A stretch of 64,000 bases of DNA from Shewanella aquimarina (GCF_023349185.1 NZ_JAKIKY010000008.1:147662-211661), one strand, 5' to 3'; positions 38,779-48,153 are shown, numbered from the stretch's first letter. Notes: generated by a model not told the origin, from the sequence alone. Translations and numbers: made by a program.

Positions 38779-40806
38779 GTGAAGAAGATAGCAATACTCT
38801 TGCTGTGCATCTTGATGCCGGTAACGACGGTTTTTGCCCAGACGGGCAAGCCTCTGTCGGTGGAGGTGCTGTGGCAGCTCAGCCGAATAGGTAATCCCAG
38901 CATTTCCCCCAATGGCGATTACATTATCGCCCCAGTGACCGAATACGATGTGCCCGAAGACAAGGGCAACACCCAGCTGTGGCTGTTCGGCAAGGATGGC
39001 AAGCAGCAGCGGGCGCTGACCGCCAAGGGGTTGCGGGTGAGCGAGCCGGTATTCTCGCCAGACAGCAAGACCCTGGCTTTTATCAGCAAGCGCGATAAGG
39101 ATGAGGCGGGTCAGATCTATCTGCTGCCTATGGATGGCCCGGGCGAGGCGCAGCGTTTGACCGAGGTGCCTAGTGGCGTCTATGGCCTCAAGTGGGTGGG
39201 CGAGCACCTCTATTTCATCAGTTCTGTCTATCCCGGCAAAAACTGGAAAGAGATAGGCGAGCAGCTCAAGGCCGACAAGGACAACAAGGTATCGGCCCAC
39301 CAGTGGAACGCCCTGCCTTATTCGAGCTTCGATCACTGGATCGATGAAGGCCGTCAGGCCCATGTATTCCGTATTGCCGCTAAGGGCGGCGAGGTAGAAG
39401 CGATCACTCAGCCGCTGAACATAGAACTGCCGCGCTCGTCCCAAGGTGCGGGTAGCTATGATATCAGCCCGGATGAAGCCTGGATCGCCTTTAACGCCAA
39501 CGGCAGCGACAACCTGGTGAATCCTAAGCTAGATCTCTTCCTCGCGGCCATCGGTAGCGGCAAGGCCGAGAACATCACCCCAGACAATCTGGCGCCAGAC
39601 AGCAACCCAGCGTTCAGCCCCAACGGCAAGACGCTGGCCTTCACCCGCCAGCATATTCAGGGCTTTTACGCCGATACCGCCAAGCTGATGCTGTTCGATC
39701 TGAAAAAGCGCAGCACTAAGATGCTCGCCAAGAACTGGGACCGCTCTGTGGCCCGCTTCGTGTGGACCCCGGACAGCAAGGGCTTCTATGCCGCCATCGA
39801 CGATGCGGCCACCCGACGCCTGTACCATATCGATGGCAAAAGCGGCAAGGTAAGGGCGATCACTAAGGCGACCAACTTCGGTCAGCCCGCTACTGCTCAA
39901 GATGGCACCCTGGTGGCGGCCAACGACAGCTTCCTCTATCCGGCGCGCCTGGTGAAGGTTAATGGTAAAAATGGCAAGACCACTCGCCTGGATAGCTTTA
40001 ACGATGAGATCCTTGCCGATGTGGATCTCGGCACCTATGAGTCGGTGACCTACAAGGGTTATAAGGACCAAGAGATTCAGATGTGGGTGCATTACCCACC
40101 AGGGTTTGATCGCAGCAAGAAATACCCGCTGATGATGCTGGTGCATGGCGGGCCGCATAACGCCATCTCGGACGGTTTCCATTATCGCTGGAACGCCCAG
40201 ACCTTTGCCTCTTGGGGCTATGTGACTGCCTGGCCTAACTTCCACGGCTCCAACAGCTTCGGTCAGGCGTTTGCCGACAGCATCAACCCTGACTGGAAGA
40301 ACAAGTCGCTGGAAGATGTCCTCAAGGCGGCGGACTGGTTTAAGCAGCAATCCTGGATCGATGACAAGCGCATGGTGGCCGGTGGTGCCAGCTATGGTGG
40401 TTACCTGACCTCTATCATCCTGGGGCAGAAGCACCCCTTCAATGCCCTGCTGATCCACGCCGCCGTGTACAACATGTACTCGCAGATGGCGGCGGACTTC
40501 TCGGTGCACAGCCCCCGCTTTGGCAACTACTGGGATAACCCAGAGATCTACCAGTCTATTTCGCCTCACTATGGCGCGGCAAACTTCAACACGCCGACCC
40601 TGGTGATCCACGGTCAGCTGGATTATCGCGTGCCGGTCGGTCAGGGCTTCGAGCTATTCAGAACCCTGCAGACCCGTGGCGTAGAGTCGCGCATGATCTA
40701 CTTCCCAGACGAGAATCACTGGATCATGAAGCCCAACAACTCCATTTACTGGTATCACCAGGTGAAAGACTGGATGACCCGCTTCGCCGAGCCAGGTGGC
40801 AAGTAA
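38779..40806 (+). CDS. S9 family peptidase (prolyl oligopeptidase type)
   Basis: GTG start at 38779 with AAGGAGAGG six bases upstream. The 675-aa precursor has a signal peptide (residues 1-20, ending VFAQ) and two domains: a WD-like beta-propeller (repeats with SPNGDYI, SPDSKTLAFIS, SPNGKTLAF, TPDSKGFYA) and a C-terminal alpha/beta-hydrolase with the catalytic triad Ser538 (GGASYGGY), Asp615 (LDYRVPVG) and His647 (ENHW). It is a periplasmic peptidase that trims proline-containing or short peptides. Shewanella and other marine gammaproteobacteria carry several. Terminator follows. Confidence 0.93.
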   Translation: MKKIAILLLCILMPVTTVFAQTGKPLSVEVLWQLSRIGNPSISPNGDYIIAPVTEYDVPEDKGNTQLWLFGKDGKQQRALTAKGLRVSEPVFSPDSKTLAFISKRDKDEAGQIYLLPMDGPGEAQRLTEVPSGVYGLKWVGEHLYFISSVYPGKNWKEIGEQLKADKDNKVSAHQWNALPYSSFDHWIDEGRQAHVFRIAAKGGEVEAITQPLNIELPRSSQGAGSYDISPDEAWIAFNANGSDNLVNPKLDLFLAAIGSGKAENITPDNLAPDSNPAFSPNGKTLAFTRQHIQGFYADTAKLMLFDLKKRSTKMLAKNWDRSVARFVWTPDSKGFYAAIDDAATRRLYHIDGKSGKVRAITKATNFGQPATAQDGTLVAANDSFLYPARLVKVNGKNGKTTRLDSFNDEILADVDLGTYESVTYKGYKDQEIQMWVHYPPGFDRSKKYPLMMLVHGGPHNAISDGFHYRWNAQTFASWGYVTAWPNFHGSNSFGQAFADSINPDWKNKSLEDVLKAADWFKQQSWIDDKRMVAGGASYGGYLTSIILGQKHPFNALLIHAAVYNMYSQMAADFSVHSPRFGNYWDNPEIYQSISPHYGAANFNTPTLVIHGQLDYRVPVGQGFELFRTLQTRGVESRMIYFPDENHWIMKPNNSIYWYHQVKDWMTRFAEPGGK

Positions 40807-40892
40807 GCGACTGATTGGTTAGGTGAATAGTTGAATTAAGTGAATAGTTGAATTAGGCGAATAGATGAATCCTATCGCCTAGCACTAAAGAA

Positions 40893-40923
40893 AAAGGCTG
40901 CCTCGCATAACGGGGCAGCCTTT
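40893..40923 (+). terminator. Rho-independent terminator of the S9 peptidase gene
   Basis: AAAGGCTGCC (40893-40902) pairs with GGCAGCCTTT (40914-40923), followed by CTTATAT; 10-bp stem. Confidence 0.88.
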
Positions 40924-40953
40924 CTTATATCGCAGCATATCGCAACAGATATG

Positions 40954-41208
40954 TTAGGGCTTTTGCAGTTGCGCCTTGGCCGCTTCGACCTTGGCGAAAT
41001 CCAGCCCGAGCTCGGTGACTGCCTCTTTGATCAGTGCCGGGTTTTGCATCACCAGCGCCATCAGTTGCTGCAGCTTTTCAGGGGCGATCCCCAGCTGGCC
41101 TATGGTGCCCATGGCCATCAATGGGTTTTCGGTCAGGGCTTGAAACAGCTCCTGGATCTGAGCGTCGCTGACGTTATGTTCTTTTAAGATCGCAATAATC
41201 GGGTTCAT
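40954..41208 (-). CDS. DUF2999 family protein
   Basis: An 84-aa, mainly helical, soluble protein starting MNPIIAILKEHNVSD with LTENPLMAMGTIGQLGI; length and pattern match DUF2999, small proteins found mostly in Shewanella and Vibrio. Function unknown. Convergent with the S9 peptidase gene. Confidence 0.85.
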   Translation of the reverse strand: MNPIIAILKEHNVSDAQIQELFQALTENPLMAMGTIGQLGIAPEKLQQLMALVMQNPALIKEAVTELGLDFAKVEAAKAQLQKP

Positions 41209-41353
41209 TGCACTACCTTGTCTCGGTTAAAAGTAAAACAGGTCGCTAGTCTAGCATCCTCTACGACTAGCTCAAGCCATAGTCTTGCATCAGGTCGCAT
41301 AGGCCCTGTCTTGGAGAGCATGTCGGCTGAGCCAGTTGCTGTTGAAGCCTTGC

Positions 41354-41812
41354 TTACAGGAGCGGGTCGCCTGACTTGCTTTCTACTTTGCCGATCACCT
41401 CGATATCGCTCAGGGTCGAGAGTATGCCCCACTGCTGTATGGTCATCATATCCTTCACCTCCTGGGCCTTGAAGCTCAGGCGCAGGCCGTCCTTGCGATA
41501 CTCCTCGGACAAGTTTTGCGGCAGTATGTGGCGGCCATCGTCGGCAACTATGCCCCAGAAACCGCCTTCGAGATTGAAATACCTAACCGTGCCCTGTGTC
41601 ATGGTGATCGCCTTATCCAGTGATTCGCTCTTCTCGTTTGATAAGCCATTGGGGACAGCTTTTAGCACTTCCTTGCTAGGCTGCTTGGCCTTAGGCGCTG
41701 CTTGCTCTGCCGACTGCTCGGTTGGTTGAGCGGGAGCCTCTTGCTCCTGATTGCAGGCGCTAAGGGCGAATACGGCAAGCAGGGGAAGTGACATCTTGGT
41801 TACTAGATTCAC
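41354..41812 (-). CDS. Predicted lipoprotein
   Basis: The GTG at 41812 is chosen: it has AGAGAGG eight bases upstream and gives a lipoprotein signal, MNLVTKMSLPLLAVFALSAC, while the longer frame from 41842 puts ten polar residues before it. The 152-aa product is lipidated at the Cys and then has a Gln/Pro/Ala-rich linker (about residues 21-45) and a compact domain with YFNLEGGFWGIVADDGRHILPQN, which resembles DUF4097-like or small periplasmic beta domains only weakly. No family recognised. Confidence 0.68.
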   Translation of the reverse strand: MNLVTKMSLPLLAVFALSACNQEQEAPAQPTEQSAEQAAPKAKQPSKEVLKAVPNGLSNEKSESLDKAITMTQGTVRYFNLEGGFWGIVADDGRHILPQNLSEEYRKDGLRLSFKAQEVKDMMTIQQWGILSTLSDIEVIGKVESKSGDPLL

Positions 41813-42106
41813 GGAATAATTCCTCTCTTTCGAAATGGACAATAAGTAATGTAACAGAAACCTCTAAGGCCAGTTTAGCTTTCGGATTTAAATTATGTTT
41901 AATCTAAACGCGTTTGGCGCTGGCAGGCAAATTCAGCATAGGCTAATAAATTGAATTAAAAGCAACAAATGGCAATCGGCCCTAGCTTGCAAGGTGACGG
42001 TTTTAGTCTTGCCAGGGTATCGATTTGTGGTGAATAAACCCTAGTCTGTGCCTCAGGTTTCTTTCTGCCCTTGGTCGAAGTACCATAGCCTGCAAGAAAT
42101 GACTCT

Positions 42107-42835
42107 ATGCGCCCAGCCTTTGTTGATGGGTGGGCAAAGGAAGGTGTGATCTTGGCTAATACGTTTAATGCTGGATTGGCGATTCATCGTCAGCGAGGTT
42201 TTAGTGGCATGCAGATCTTCATGATCGTGCTCCTGACCATGGTGCTGACCGCGATGGCCAGCTTCTTTATCATCAAGACCTATATTTTTCCCTCGCCCTT
42301 TACCCCTGTGACCCTCAATGCGAAGGAGGAGCAGCGGCTGGACAGCAAGCTGTCGCAGCTGGGCTGGCAGGTGGAGCGTAAAGACGATCACCACGGCGGG
42401 GCGGGTAAGCTTGAGCCTGAGCCCTACCGCGAGCGCGACACCGACAGGCAGGTGACCTTTAGTGAGAAGGAGGTCAACGCCATGATAGGTCGTAATCCGG
42501 ACTTTGCCGAGCGCGTGGCGATCGATTTCTCCGATAACCTGGCCAGTGCCAAGATCTTAATTCCCATCCCACAGGATTTTCCCGTCATGGCCGGTGAGAT
42601 CCTGCGGGTGAACGCCGGGCTGGATATCCACCTGGATTCGGCCCGTCGCCCGGTGGTGGCGCTTGTCGGCGTCAGCCTGATGGGCGTGCCGATTCCCAAC
42701 GCCTGGCTGGGCAACATGAAGAACGTCAATCTGGTGGGGGAGTTTGGCGATCGCGGCTTCTGGACCACCTTCGCCGACGGTGTCGAGGATCTGCAGATCC
42801 GCGATGGTGAGCTCTACCTTAAGCTAAGGCGTTAG
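42107..42835 (+). CDS. Hypothetical membrane-anchored protein
   Basis: The first ATG is used; an ATG at 42209 with GAGG ten bases upstream is a real alternative. The 242-aa product has one hydrophobic helix at about residues 36-62, preceded by RQRGFSGMQ, which has the look of a prepilin cleavage site (G then F) but lacks the Glu at +5 (Gln). The soluble rest has a beta-rich pattern (DFSDNLASAKILIPIPQDFPVMAGE, LDIHLDSARRPVVALVGVSLMGVPIPNAW). No family recognised; if exported it is a periplasmic anchored protein. Confidence 0.6.
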   Translation: MRPAFVDGWAKEGVILANTFNAGLAIHRQRGFSGMQIFMIVLLTMVLTAMASFFIIKTYIFPSPFTPVTLNAKEEQRLDSKLSQLGWQVERKDDHHGGAGKLEPEPYRERDTDRQVTFSEKEVNAMIGRNPDFAERVAIDFSDNLASAKILIPIPQDFPVMAGEILRVNAGLDIHLDSARRPVVALVGVSLMGVPIPNAWLGNMKNVNLVGEFGDRGFWTTFADGVEDLQIRDGELYLKLRR

Positions 42836-42882
42836 CGAACAGGCCCTTGTGGCTAGGCTCAGTAGATAGATGCTAGCAAAAT

Positions 42883-42910
42883 AAAAGCCGGTGATGAGAG
42901 CCGGCTTTTT
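42883..42910. terminator. Bidirectional terminator
   Basis: AAAAGCCGG / CCGGCTTTT stem around TGATGAGAG; it can serve the upstream gene on the plus strand and the small CCGSCS-type gene on the minus strand. Confidence 0.85.
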
Positions 42911-42942
42911 GATGCAGTGGTGTAGGGAGGGTGAGATGGTGC

Positions 42943-43053
42943 CTAATCCTTAGCCTGATCCGTCTTGGCCTCCTGCTGGCTAGCCTTCTCTTGATTCGTC
43001 TCTTCCTGTTTCGGTTTTTCGGCCTGTCCGCCGCATCCGCCACAACAACTCAT
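42943..43053 (-). CDS. CCGSCS-type small cysteine-rich protein
   Basis: A 36-aa protein not large enough for usual gene finders: MSCCGGCGG followed by a Lys/Glu/Gln-rich tail ending AKD. The RBS AGGAG lies five bases before the ATG. The Cys-Cys-Gly-x-Cys start matches the TIGR04101 CCGSCS motif proteins of Shewanella and relatives, of unknown function, suggesting a metal-binding peptide. It ends just before a good terminator. Confidence 0.75.
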   Translation of the reverse strand: MSCCGGCGGQAEKPKQEETNQEKASQQEAKTDQAKD

Positions 43054-43181
43054 AAATACTCCTGTTATCTCGATTAAGTGGCCACAGAGTACTTGATTAA
43101 ATTACTCAGGTATTTGATCTCGATCAGCTTTTGTCGACTTGTTGTGATCGCCGCCCTCGGCGCACGATCACGGATGAGAGA

Positions 43182-44555
43182 TCAGACGGTCAGCTCCTGT
43201 TGTTCACCTTGGCGCTCTCTGGCGGCGAAATAGCTGAGCGTATCGCTGATAATCACCTTACGCAGGCCGATGAGGGCGATGAGGTTGGGAATAGCCATCA
43301 GGCCGTTGACGGTATCGGCCAGCAGCCAGATAAGATCCAGCTGAATAAAGGCGCCCAGGGCGATGAGACTCAGAAAGATAAACTGATAGATCTTTATGCC
43401 GTGTTCGCCCAGTTTCTGCCCCGTGAGATAGTACCAGCAGCGCTCGCCATAGTAGTGCCAGCCCAGTATGGTGGTGAAGGCGAAGCAGACCAGGGCGATG
43501 GTCACCAGGTATTGGCCTATGAGGGCAGAGCCACCGGTGGCGAAGGCGGCACTGGTCATGGCCGCGCCGGCTGCATCGCCGCTCCAGACCCCTGTGATGA
43601 TCAGCACCAGCCCGGTCATGGTGCAGATGAGCAGGGTATCGAAGAAGGTTCCCGTCATGCTCACCAGTCCCTGTTCGACCGGCTCCTTGGTCTTGGCGGC
43701 GGCCGCCGCTATGGGGGCGCTGCCCAGCCCCGACTCGTTAGAGAAGACGCCGCGGGCGATACCTATCTGAATCGCCTGGGCGACCGTGGCACCGAGGAAG
43801 CCGCCGGCGGCGGAGATGGGGCTGAAGGCCGAGTGGATCACCAGCTGCAGCGCCGGGATGATCTGCTCGCTAAAGGTCACCAAAATCCATAAGCAGGCCA
43901 GCAGATAGCCCAGGGCCATGCTGGGCACCAGTTTTTGTGCCACCTTGGCGATCCGCTTGACGCCGCCCAGGGTGACAGCCGCCACCAATAGGGTGAGCAC
44001 CAGCGCCGTTACCCAGGCGGGCACATGAAAGGCGATGGTCATGGCATCGCTGATGGCGTTGACCTGGGCAAAGGTGCCAATGCCGAAGAAGGCCACGCCT
44101 ACGCCGAATAGGGCAAACAGCTTGGCCAGCCAGCCTAGACCTAGTCCGCGTTCTATGTAATACATGGGGCCGCCGGCGATATTGCCGCGTGCATCTGTGG
44201 TGCGATACTTGAGCGCCAGCATACACTCGCCATATTTGGTCGCCATGCCGAAGAAGGCCGCCAGCCACATCCAGAAGAGGGCGCCTGGGCCGCCGATCTT
44301 GATGGCGGTGGCCACGCCGACGATATTGCCGGTGCCTATGGTGGCCGACAGGGCGGTGCACAGGGCGGCGAAGGAGGAGAGATCGCCCTTGCCGCTGGCG
44401 GGTTTAAACAGCAGTTTGAGCGCCAGTGGCAGCTTGAAGATCTGGATGAGCCGCAAACGCAGCGTGAGATAGAGGCCCGTGCCGACTAACAAGCAGAGGG
44501 TGATAGGGCCCCAGACGATGGCGTTGATCTCGCTTAGTAACGCGTGAAAATTCAT
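43182..44555 (-). CDS. Alanine/glycine:cation symporter (AGCS family)
   Basis: A 457-aa integral membrane protein with about ten TM helices that takes up alanine or glycine with sodium or protons. Family features: TIGTGNIVGVATAIKIGGPGALFWMW at about residues 94-119 and EYGCECMLALKY-like EYGE. The RGVFSNESGLGSAP signature (about 273-286) is the AGCS hallmark. The gene lies directly behind a tandem glycine riboswitch, which indicates that glycine is the relevant substrate. Confidence 0.94.
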   Translation of the reverse strand: MNFHALLSEINAIVWGPITLCLLVGTGLYLTLRLRLIQIFKLPLALKLLFKPASGKGDLSSFAALCTALSATIGTGNIVGVATAIKIGGPGALFWMWLAAFFGMATKYGECMLALKYRTTDARGNIAGGPMYYIERGLGLGWLAKLFALFGVGVAFFGIGTFAQVNAISDAMTIAFHVPAWVTALVLTLLVAAVTLGGVKRIAKVAQKLVPSMALGYLLACLWILVTFSEQIIPALQLVIHSAFSPISAAGGFLGATVAQAIQIGIARGVFSNESGLGSAPIAAAAAKTKEPVEQGLVSMTGTFFDTLLICTMTGLVLIITGVWSGDAAGAAMTSAAFATGGSALIGQYLVTIALVCFAFTTILGWHYYGERCWYYLTGQKLGEHGIKIYQFIFLSLIALGAFIQLDLIWLLADTVNGLMAIPNLIALIGLRKVIISDTLSYFAARERQGEQQELTV

Positions 44556-44714
44556 GATGTTCCTCGAATATTAAACAACAAAATTAATATGGAGGAGGAA
44601 AAGAAATGTCTGTGTGGAGACCGACGTCTGCGAGCCATTGGCGAGCACCAACAAGCTAAAAGCGACAAACGACAGTGACTGAATATAGCCATGGCTATAA
44701 CCGCGACAGTCATC

Positions 44715-44940
44715 CTCTCCTCTGTCCTTTTGCCTGAGCGTTTCGCGCAGCCATGTGGGGCTGCACTTTCGCCTTCGGCGCCGTAATACCCAGGGATCAT
44801 CCTGGGCTCACAGTCTCTCCAGAGGCTCGTCCAGTAACAGTCCACGCCATACTATGGCACCTGAAAGAGTGGTTTCTCGCCGATAACGCCTGGCGACAAA
44901 CTTGCCTCGTCGGTGTGGGGTTGACTCCCCACTCTCCTGC
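44715..44940 (-). promoter_or_regulatory. Tandem glycine riboswitch upstream of the AGCS gene
   Basis: Read on the minus strand, the second aptamer (about 44826 to 44715) has CTCTGGAGAGACTG near its start, GGCGCCGAAGGCGAAA in the middle and CTCAGGCAAAAGGACAGAG at its end, the core of the glycine aptamer. The first aptamer (about 44940 to 44830) has GCAGGAGAGTGGGG, CGACGAGGCAAG and TTTCAGGTGCCATAGTATGG, more divergent but in the right place. Two aptamers in tandem before a glycine transporter is the usual arrangement. A TATAGCC/GGCTATA hairpin at 44684-44700 follows and may be the expression platform. Confidence 0.88.
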
Positions 44941-44958
44941 TACCTTCATCCGAACGGA

Positions 44959-44981
44959 ATCCGGGGGCGGCAGCCCCCGGG
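44959..44981. other. GC-rich perfect hairpin next to the riboswitch
   Basis: CCGGGGGC / GCCCCCGG (44961-44968 and 44973-44980) with a GGCA loop, 20 bp before the start of the first aptamer on the minus strand. It has no T tract and may be a 5'-stabilising hairpin or part of a longer fold. Confidence 0.55.
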
Positions 44982-44999
44982 CCGGATAGCATGCGCCAA

Positions 45000-45331
45000 A
45001 TGCCGCGTCGGCTCAAGGGGGCGAGTCACAATTTGTGGCCTTAAGTCGAATATCGTTAGGGATCTTCGACCAAAGGCGAAGCAAATTTTTTATTTTGCCC
45101 CTTACCTTGGTGCCCTCGCAGGGTTTAGAATAAATGCTCGTATCCACCTTGTGGTCATACTGGCATACCTTGCTTAGCTGTCCAGCCTTAGGGCTCACAG
45201 ACATTCAGGTGTATCGTCACCTCACGACTTGCCATTTTTTGCCAAGCGCAGACAAGCCTTGATCTCGACTCGTTACACTCAGATGTCCGCTATTGTGTTG
45301 CGGCCGCTAGCATTATTTCATCGGGATCAAA
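45000..45331. other. Intergenic region upstream of the SulP gene and the riboswitch
   Basis: About 330 bp with the leftward riboswitch promoter and the rightward sulP promoter expected in it. I see no inverted repeat or other motif I can name. Confidence 0.4.
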
Positions 45332-47029
45332 ATGTTATCAGCACTCAAGAAAAGCATCAGCGCTAAACCTTCTACTCAGGAGATACAGACCAATATATTG
45401 GCGGGATTGACCGTGGGGGTGATTGCCCTGCCACTCTCAATGGCCCTGGCGATCGCCAGTGGCGTACCGCCTCAGCACGGCCTCTACACGGCGATGATCG
45501 CCGGCATAGTGATCGCCCTGTGTGGCGGCTCTAAGGTCAACATCTCGGGGCCGACGGCGGCCTTCGTGGTGATTCTGCTGCCCATAGTGCAGCAGTTTGG
45601 CCTGGGGGGACTGCTGCTCAGCGGCCTGATGGCCGGGGTGATACTGCTGCTGATGGGGCTGGGCAAGCTGGGTAAGTTGATAGAGATAGTGCCCTATCCG
45701 GTTACCGTCGGCTTTACCGCAGGCATAGGTGTGGTGATCGCCACCTTTCAGATCAAGGACTTCTTCGGCCTCGATGTGGCCGGCGGTGGTGAACACTATC
45801 TGGAGAAACTCTCTTACATCGCCCAGGCGCTGACCAGCATCAATTGGCAGGAGACGTTGGTGGGCGGCTTAACCCTAGCCGTGTTGTTGGCCTGGCCCAG
45901 GCTCAAGTCAAAGGTGCCGGCGCATCTGGCGGCGCTGTTAGTCGGCGCCTTGTTCGCCTGGATCATGACCCAGATGCTTGGTGATTTTTCGGTGGCGACC
46001 ATAGGCAGTCGCTTTCACTATGAACTGGACGGCGTGTTGGGCAGTGGTATTCCTCCTATCATGCCGAGCTTCGAGTGGCCCTGGAACCTGCCGGGCGCCG
46101 ATGGCCAGCCTATCGGCATGAGCTTCGAGCTGGTACGTGAACTGCTGCCCTCGGCCATCACCATCGCCATACTCGGGGCGCTGGAATCCCTGCTGTGCGC
46201 CGTGGTGGCCGACGGCATGTCGGGCAAGAAACATAATCCTAATGATGAGCTGATCGGCCAGGGGATAGGTAACATGCTGGTGCCTCTGTTTGGCGGTATT
46301 CCGGCGACAGCGGCTATCGCTCGCACCGCAGCCAACGTCAAGGCGGGCGGAACCATGCCGCTGGCCTCTGTGGTGCATGGCCTGTTTATTCTGGCGGGGA
46401 TCCTCCTGCTGGCGCCACTGCTGTCTTATATTCCCATGGCCTCGATGGCGGCTTTGCTGCTGGTGGTAGCCTGGAACATGAGCGAGGCCAAACACTTTGC
46501 CCGTACCCTCAAGGTGGCGCCTAGGGACGATGTGCTGATTCTGCTGCTCTGTTTCGCCCTGACCGTGCTGTTCGACATGACCATTGCGGTGGCGGTGGGC
46601 ATGGGCTTGGCGGCCATGTTGTTTATTCGCCGCAGCATCAGCCTGACCGATGCCAGAGCCGTGGAGACCAATCATCAGGCCTACCAGGTGCCTGATAGCG
46701 TGGTGGTGTATGACATCAATGGGCCGCTGTTTTTCGGATCGGCCCACAAGGCGCTCAAGACCATAGCCCTGGTGCGCCCCGATGTGCGGGTAGTGATTCT
46801 GGATATGTCGGAGGTGACGCTGCTGGATATGAGCGCCATCGTCGCCATGGAGTCGATCGCCCAAGATCTCTCGACCAAGCGGGTGGGGCTCATCATCAAC
46901 AACCTGCAACCACGTATGCTGCTCAAGCTCCGGCGGGCGGGGATCCGCAAGCGTCGCGGTCAGGTGGAATATGCCCGCACCATGGATGACAGCTTTACCC
47001 TGGCACGGCGCATGGCCGCACAGGAGTAA
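45332..47029 (+). CDS. SulP family anion transporter with STAS domain
   Basis: A 565-aa protein: about 11-12 TM segments (residues about 25-430) starting with the SulP pattern LPLSMALAIASGVPPQHGLYTAMIAG, followed by a cytoplasmic STAS domain (about 440-555; GPLFFGSAHKAL, VVILDMSEVTLLDMSAI). It is a sulfate, bicarbonate or dicarboxylate transporter of the SLC26A/SulP family; which anion it carries is not predictable. No carbonic anhydrase or CysZ gene is adjacent. Confidence 0.93.
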   Translation: MLSALKKSISAKPSTQEIQTNILAGLTVGVIALPLSMALAIASGVPPQHGLYTAMIAGIVIALCGGSKVNISGPTAAFVVILLPIVQQFGLGGLLLSGLMAGVILLLMGLGKLGKLIEIVPYPVTVGFTAGIGVVIATFQIKDFFGLDVAGGGEHYLEKLSYIAQALTSINWQETLVGGLTLAVLLAWPRLKSKVPAHLAALLVGALFAWIMTQMLGDFSVATIGSRFHYELDGVLGSGIPPIMPSFEWPWNLPGADGQPIGMSFELVRELLPSAITIAILGALESLLCAVVADGMSGKKHNPNDELIGQGIGNMLVPLFGGIPATAAIARTAANVKAGGTMPLASVVHGLFILAGILLLAPLLSYIPMASMAALLLVVAWNMSEAKHFARTLKVAPRDDVLILLLCFALTVLFDMTIAVAVGMGLAAMLFIRRSISLTDARAVETNHQAYQVPDSVVVYDINGPLFFGSAHKALKTIALVRPDVRVVILDMSEVTLLDMSAIVAMESIAQDLSTKRVGLIINNLQPRMLLKLRRAGIRKRRGQVEYARTMDDSFTLARRMAAQE

Positions 47030-47136
47030 ATTTATCTGGATATTTGGAGTCACCTAATACATTTGTTGTATTTTTGTTGACAGTCTTTAGTTGTAGCAGT
47101 AGCTTCTAGTTTCTTTTTTTTGAGGGAACAAAAATC

Positions 47137-48153
47137 GTGACTAACTACAAGATACAAAAACATTTTTCACTAATTTTAGGAGTCCTCCTATTAGGGCTGA
47201 CAACAGGTTGTGCCACCTCTTATAAGGTTGACCCCGAGTTGGTGAGTCAGTTTAAGCCTGAGGCGACACCGACTCAGGAGGAAACCTTCGTCTATGTGAT
47301 CCGCGGCGCTAACTTTCAGGGCGGTGCCCGCGGTGCCTGGGTGGCGGCCAACAAAGATGTGGTTGCCGATCTCTCCAACGGCAGCCATACCTTGCTGAAG
47401 CTGGCAACCGGGCTGAACTCTGTGCACTTGGTGCAGGGCTTGGTGGGGTTCGGTTATAGCCGTGTGGATAATCGTCCCGGTGAGACTGTGTACCTGACCA
47501 TAGATTACACCACGGGTAAGATGAAGGAGGTCGAACGGGATCTTGGTGTCTCCATGATCATGCAGACCAAGAAGGCCAAAAATATCGGCGCGCCGCGAAA
47601 CAACGATGCTTACGATAACCTAATGGCTAACCCCGCCTTGCTGGGTTTCCCCGTGATGAAGCCGGGTGTTGAACCTATTAAGCCCGATGCCGAGACGGCG
47701 GTGATCAACTTCTACCGTATGGAGACCCTGATCGGTGAAGTGCCTTTCGATATCTGGTCGGAAAACGGCTATGTGGGTAGCACCAAGGCGGGCACCTATT
47801 TTCAGGTGAGAGTCACGCCGGGCAAGCATACCTTCGTCTCACTCTCCGAGCGTTACTCTGTGCTGGAAGCCGAGGTTGAGGCGGGCAAGGAGTATGTGGT
47901 CGAATATGATGTGGACATGGGATGGAATCAGGCCCACGTACAGATCTTGCCTATCGATCCCGTCAAGTCGGCCAAGACCATTAAGAAGTGGCAGGCCAAG
48001 GCTAAGCTGATGGTGGTGGATGAGGCCGTTGTGAATCAGAGTGAGTTTGCACAGCGTGTCGAGATGGCACGCGAATACCTGACGCCAAAGTTTAAAAGTA
48101 TCGATGCCGGCGAGATGAGCAAGCGAGTATTGAATAAGCAGCACGCGCTGTAA
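47137..48153 (+). CDS. Lipoprotein with two DUF2846-like domains
   Basis: GTG start at 47137 after GAGGG. The 338-aa product has a lipoprotein signal with the lipobox TTGC (residues about 22-25) and two similar beta-rich domains: residues about 50-130 (TFVYVIRGANFQGGARGAW) and 185-280 (AVINFYRMETLIGEVPFDIW ... GKHTFVSLSERYS), resembling DUF2846 with its internal duplication. An outer-membrane or periplasmic-side lipoprotein of unknown role. It stands between sulP and the DUF134 gene. Confidence 0.8.
   Translation: MTNYKIQKHFSLILGVLLLGLTTGCATSYKVDPELVSQFKPEATPTQEETFVYVIRGANFQGGARGAWVAANKDVVADLSNGSHTLLKLATGLNSVHLVQGLVGFGYSRVDNRPGETVYLTIDYTTGKMKEVERDLGVSMIMQTKKAKNIGAPRNNDAYDNLMANPALLGFPVMKPGVEPIKPDAETAVINFYRMETLIGEVPFDIWSENGYVGSTKAGTYFQVRVTPGKHTFVSLSERYSVLEAEVEAGKEYVVEYDVDMGWNQAHVQILPIDPVKSAKTIKKWQAKAKLMVVDEAVVNQSEFAQRVEMAREYLTPKFKSIDAGEMSKRVLNKQHAL

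Noticed and set aside
45938..47053. 371-codon frame antisense to the SulP gene
   Set aside because: It has the His/Gln/Gly-rich composition typical of antisense frames.
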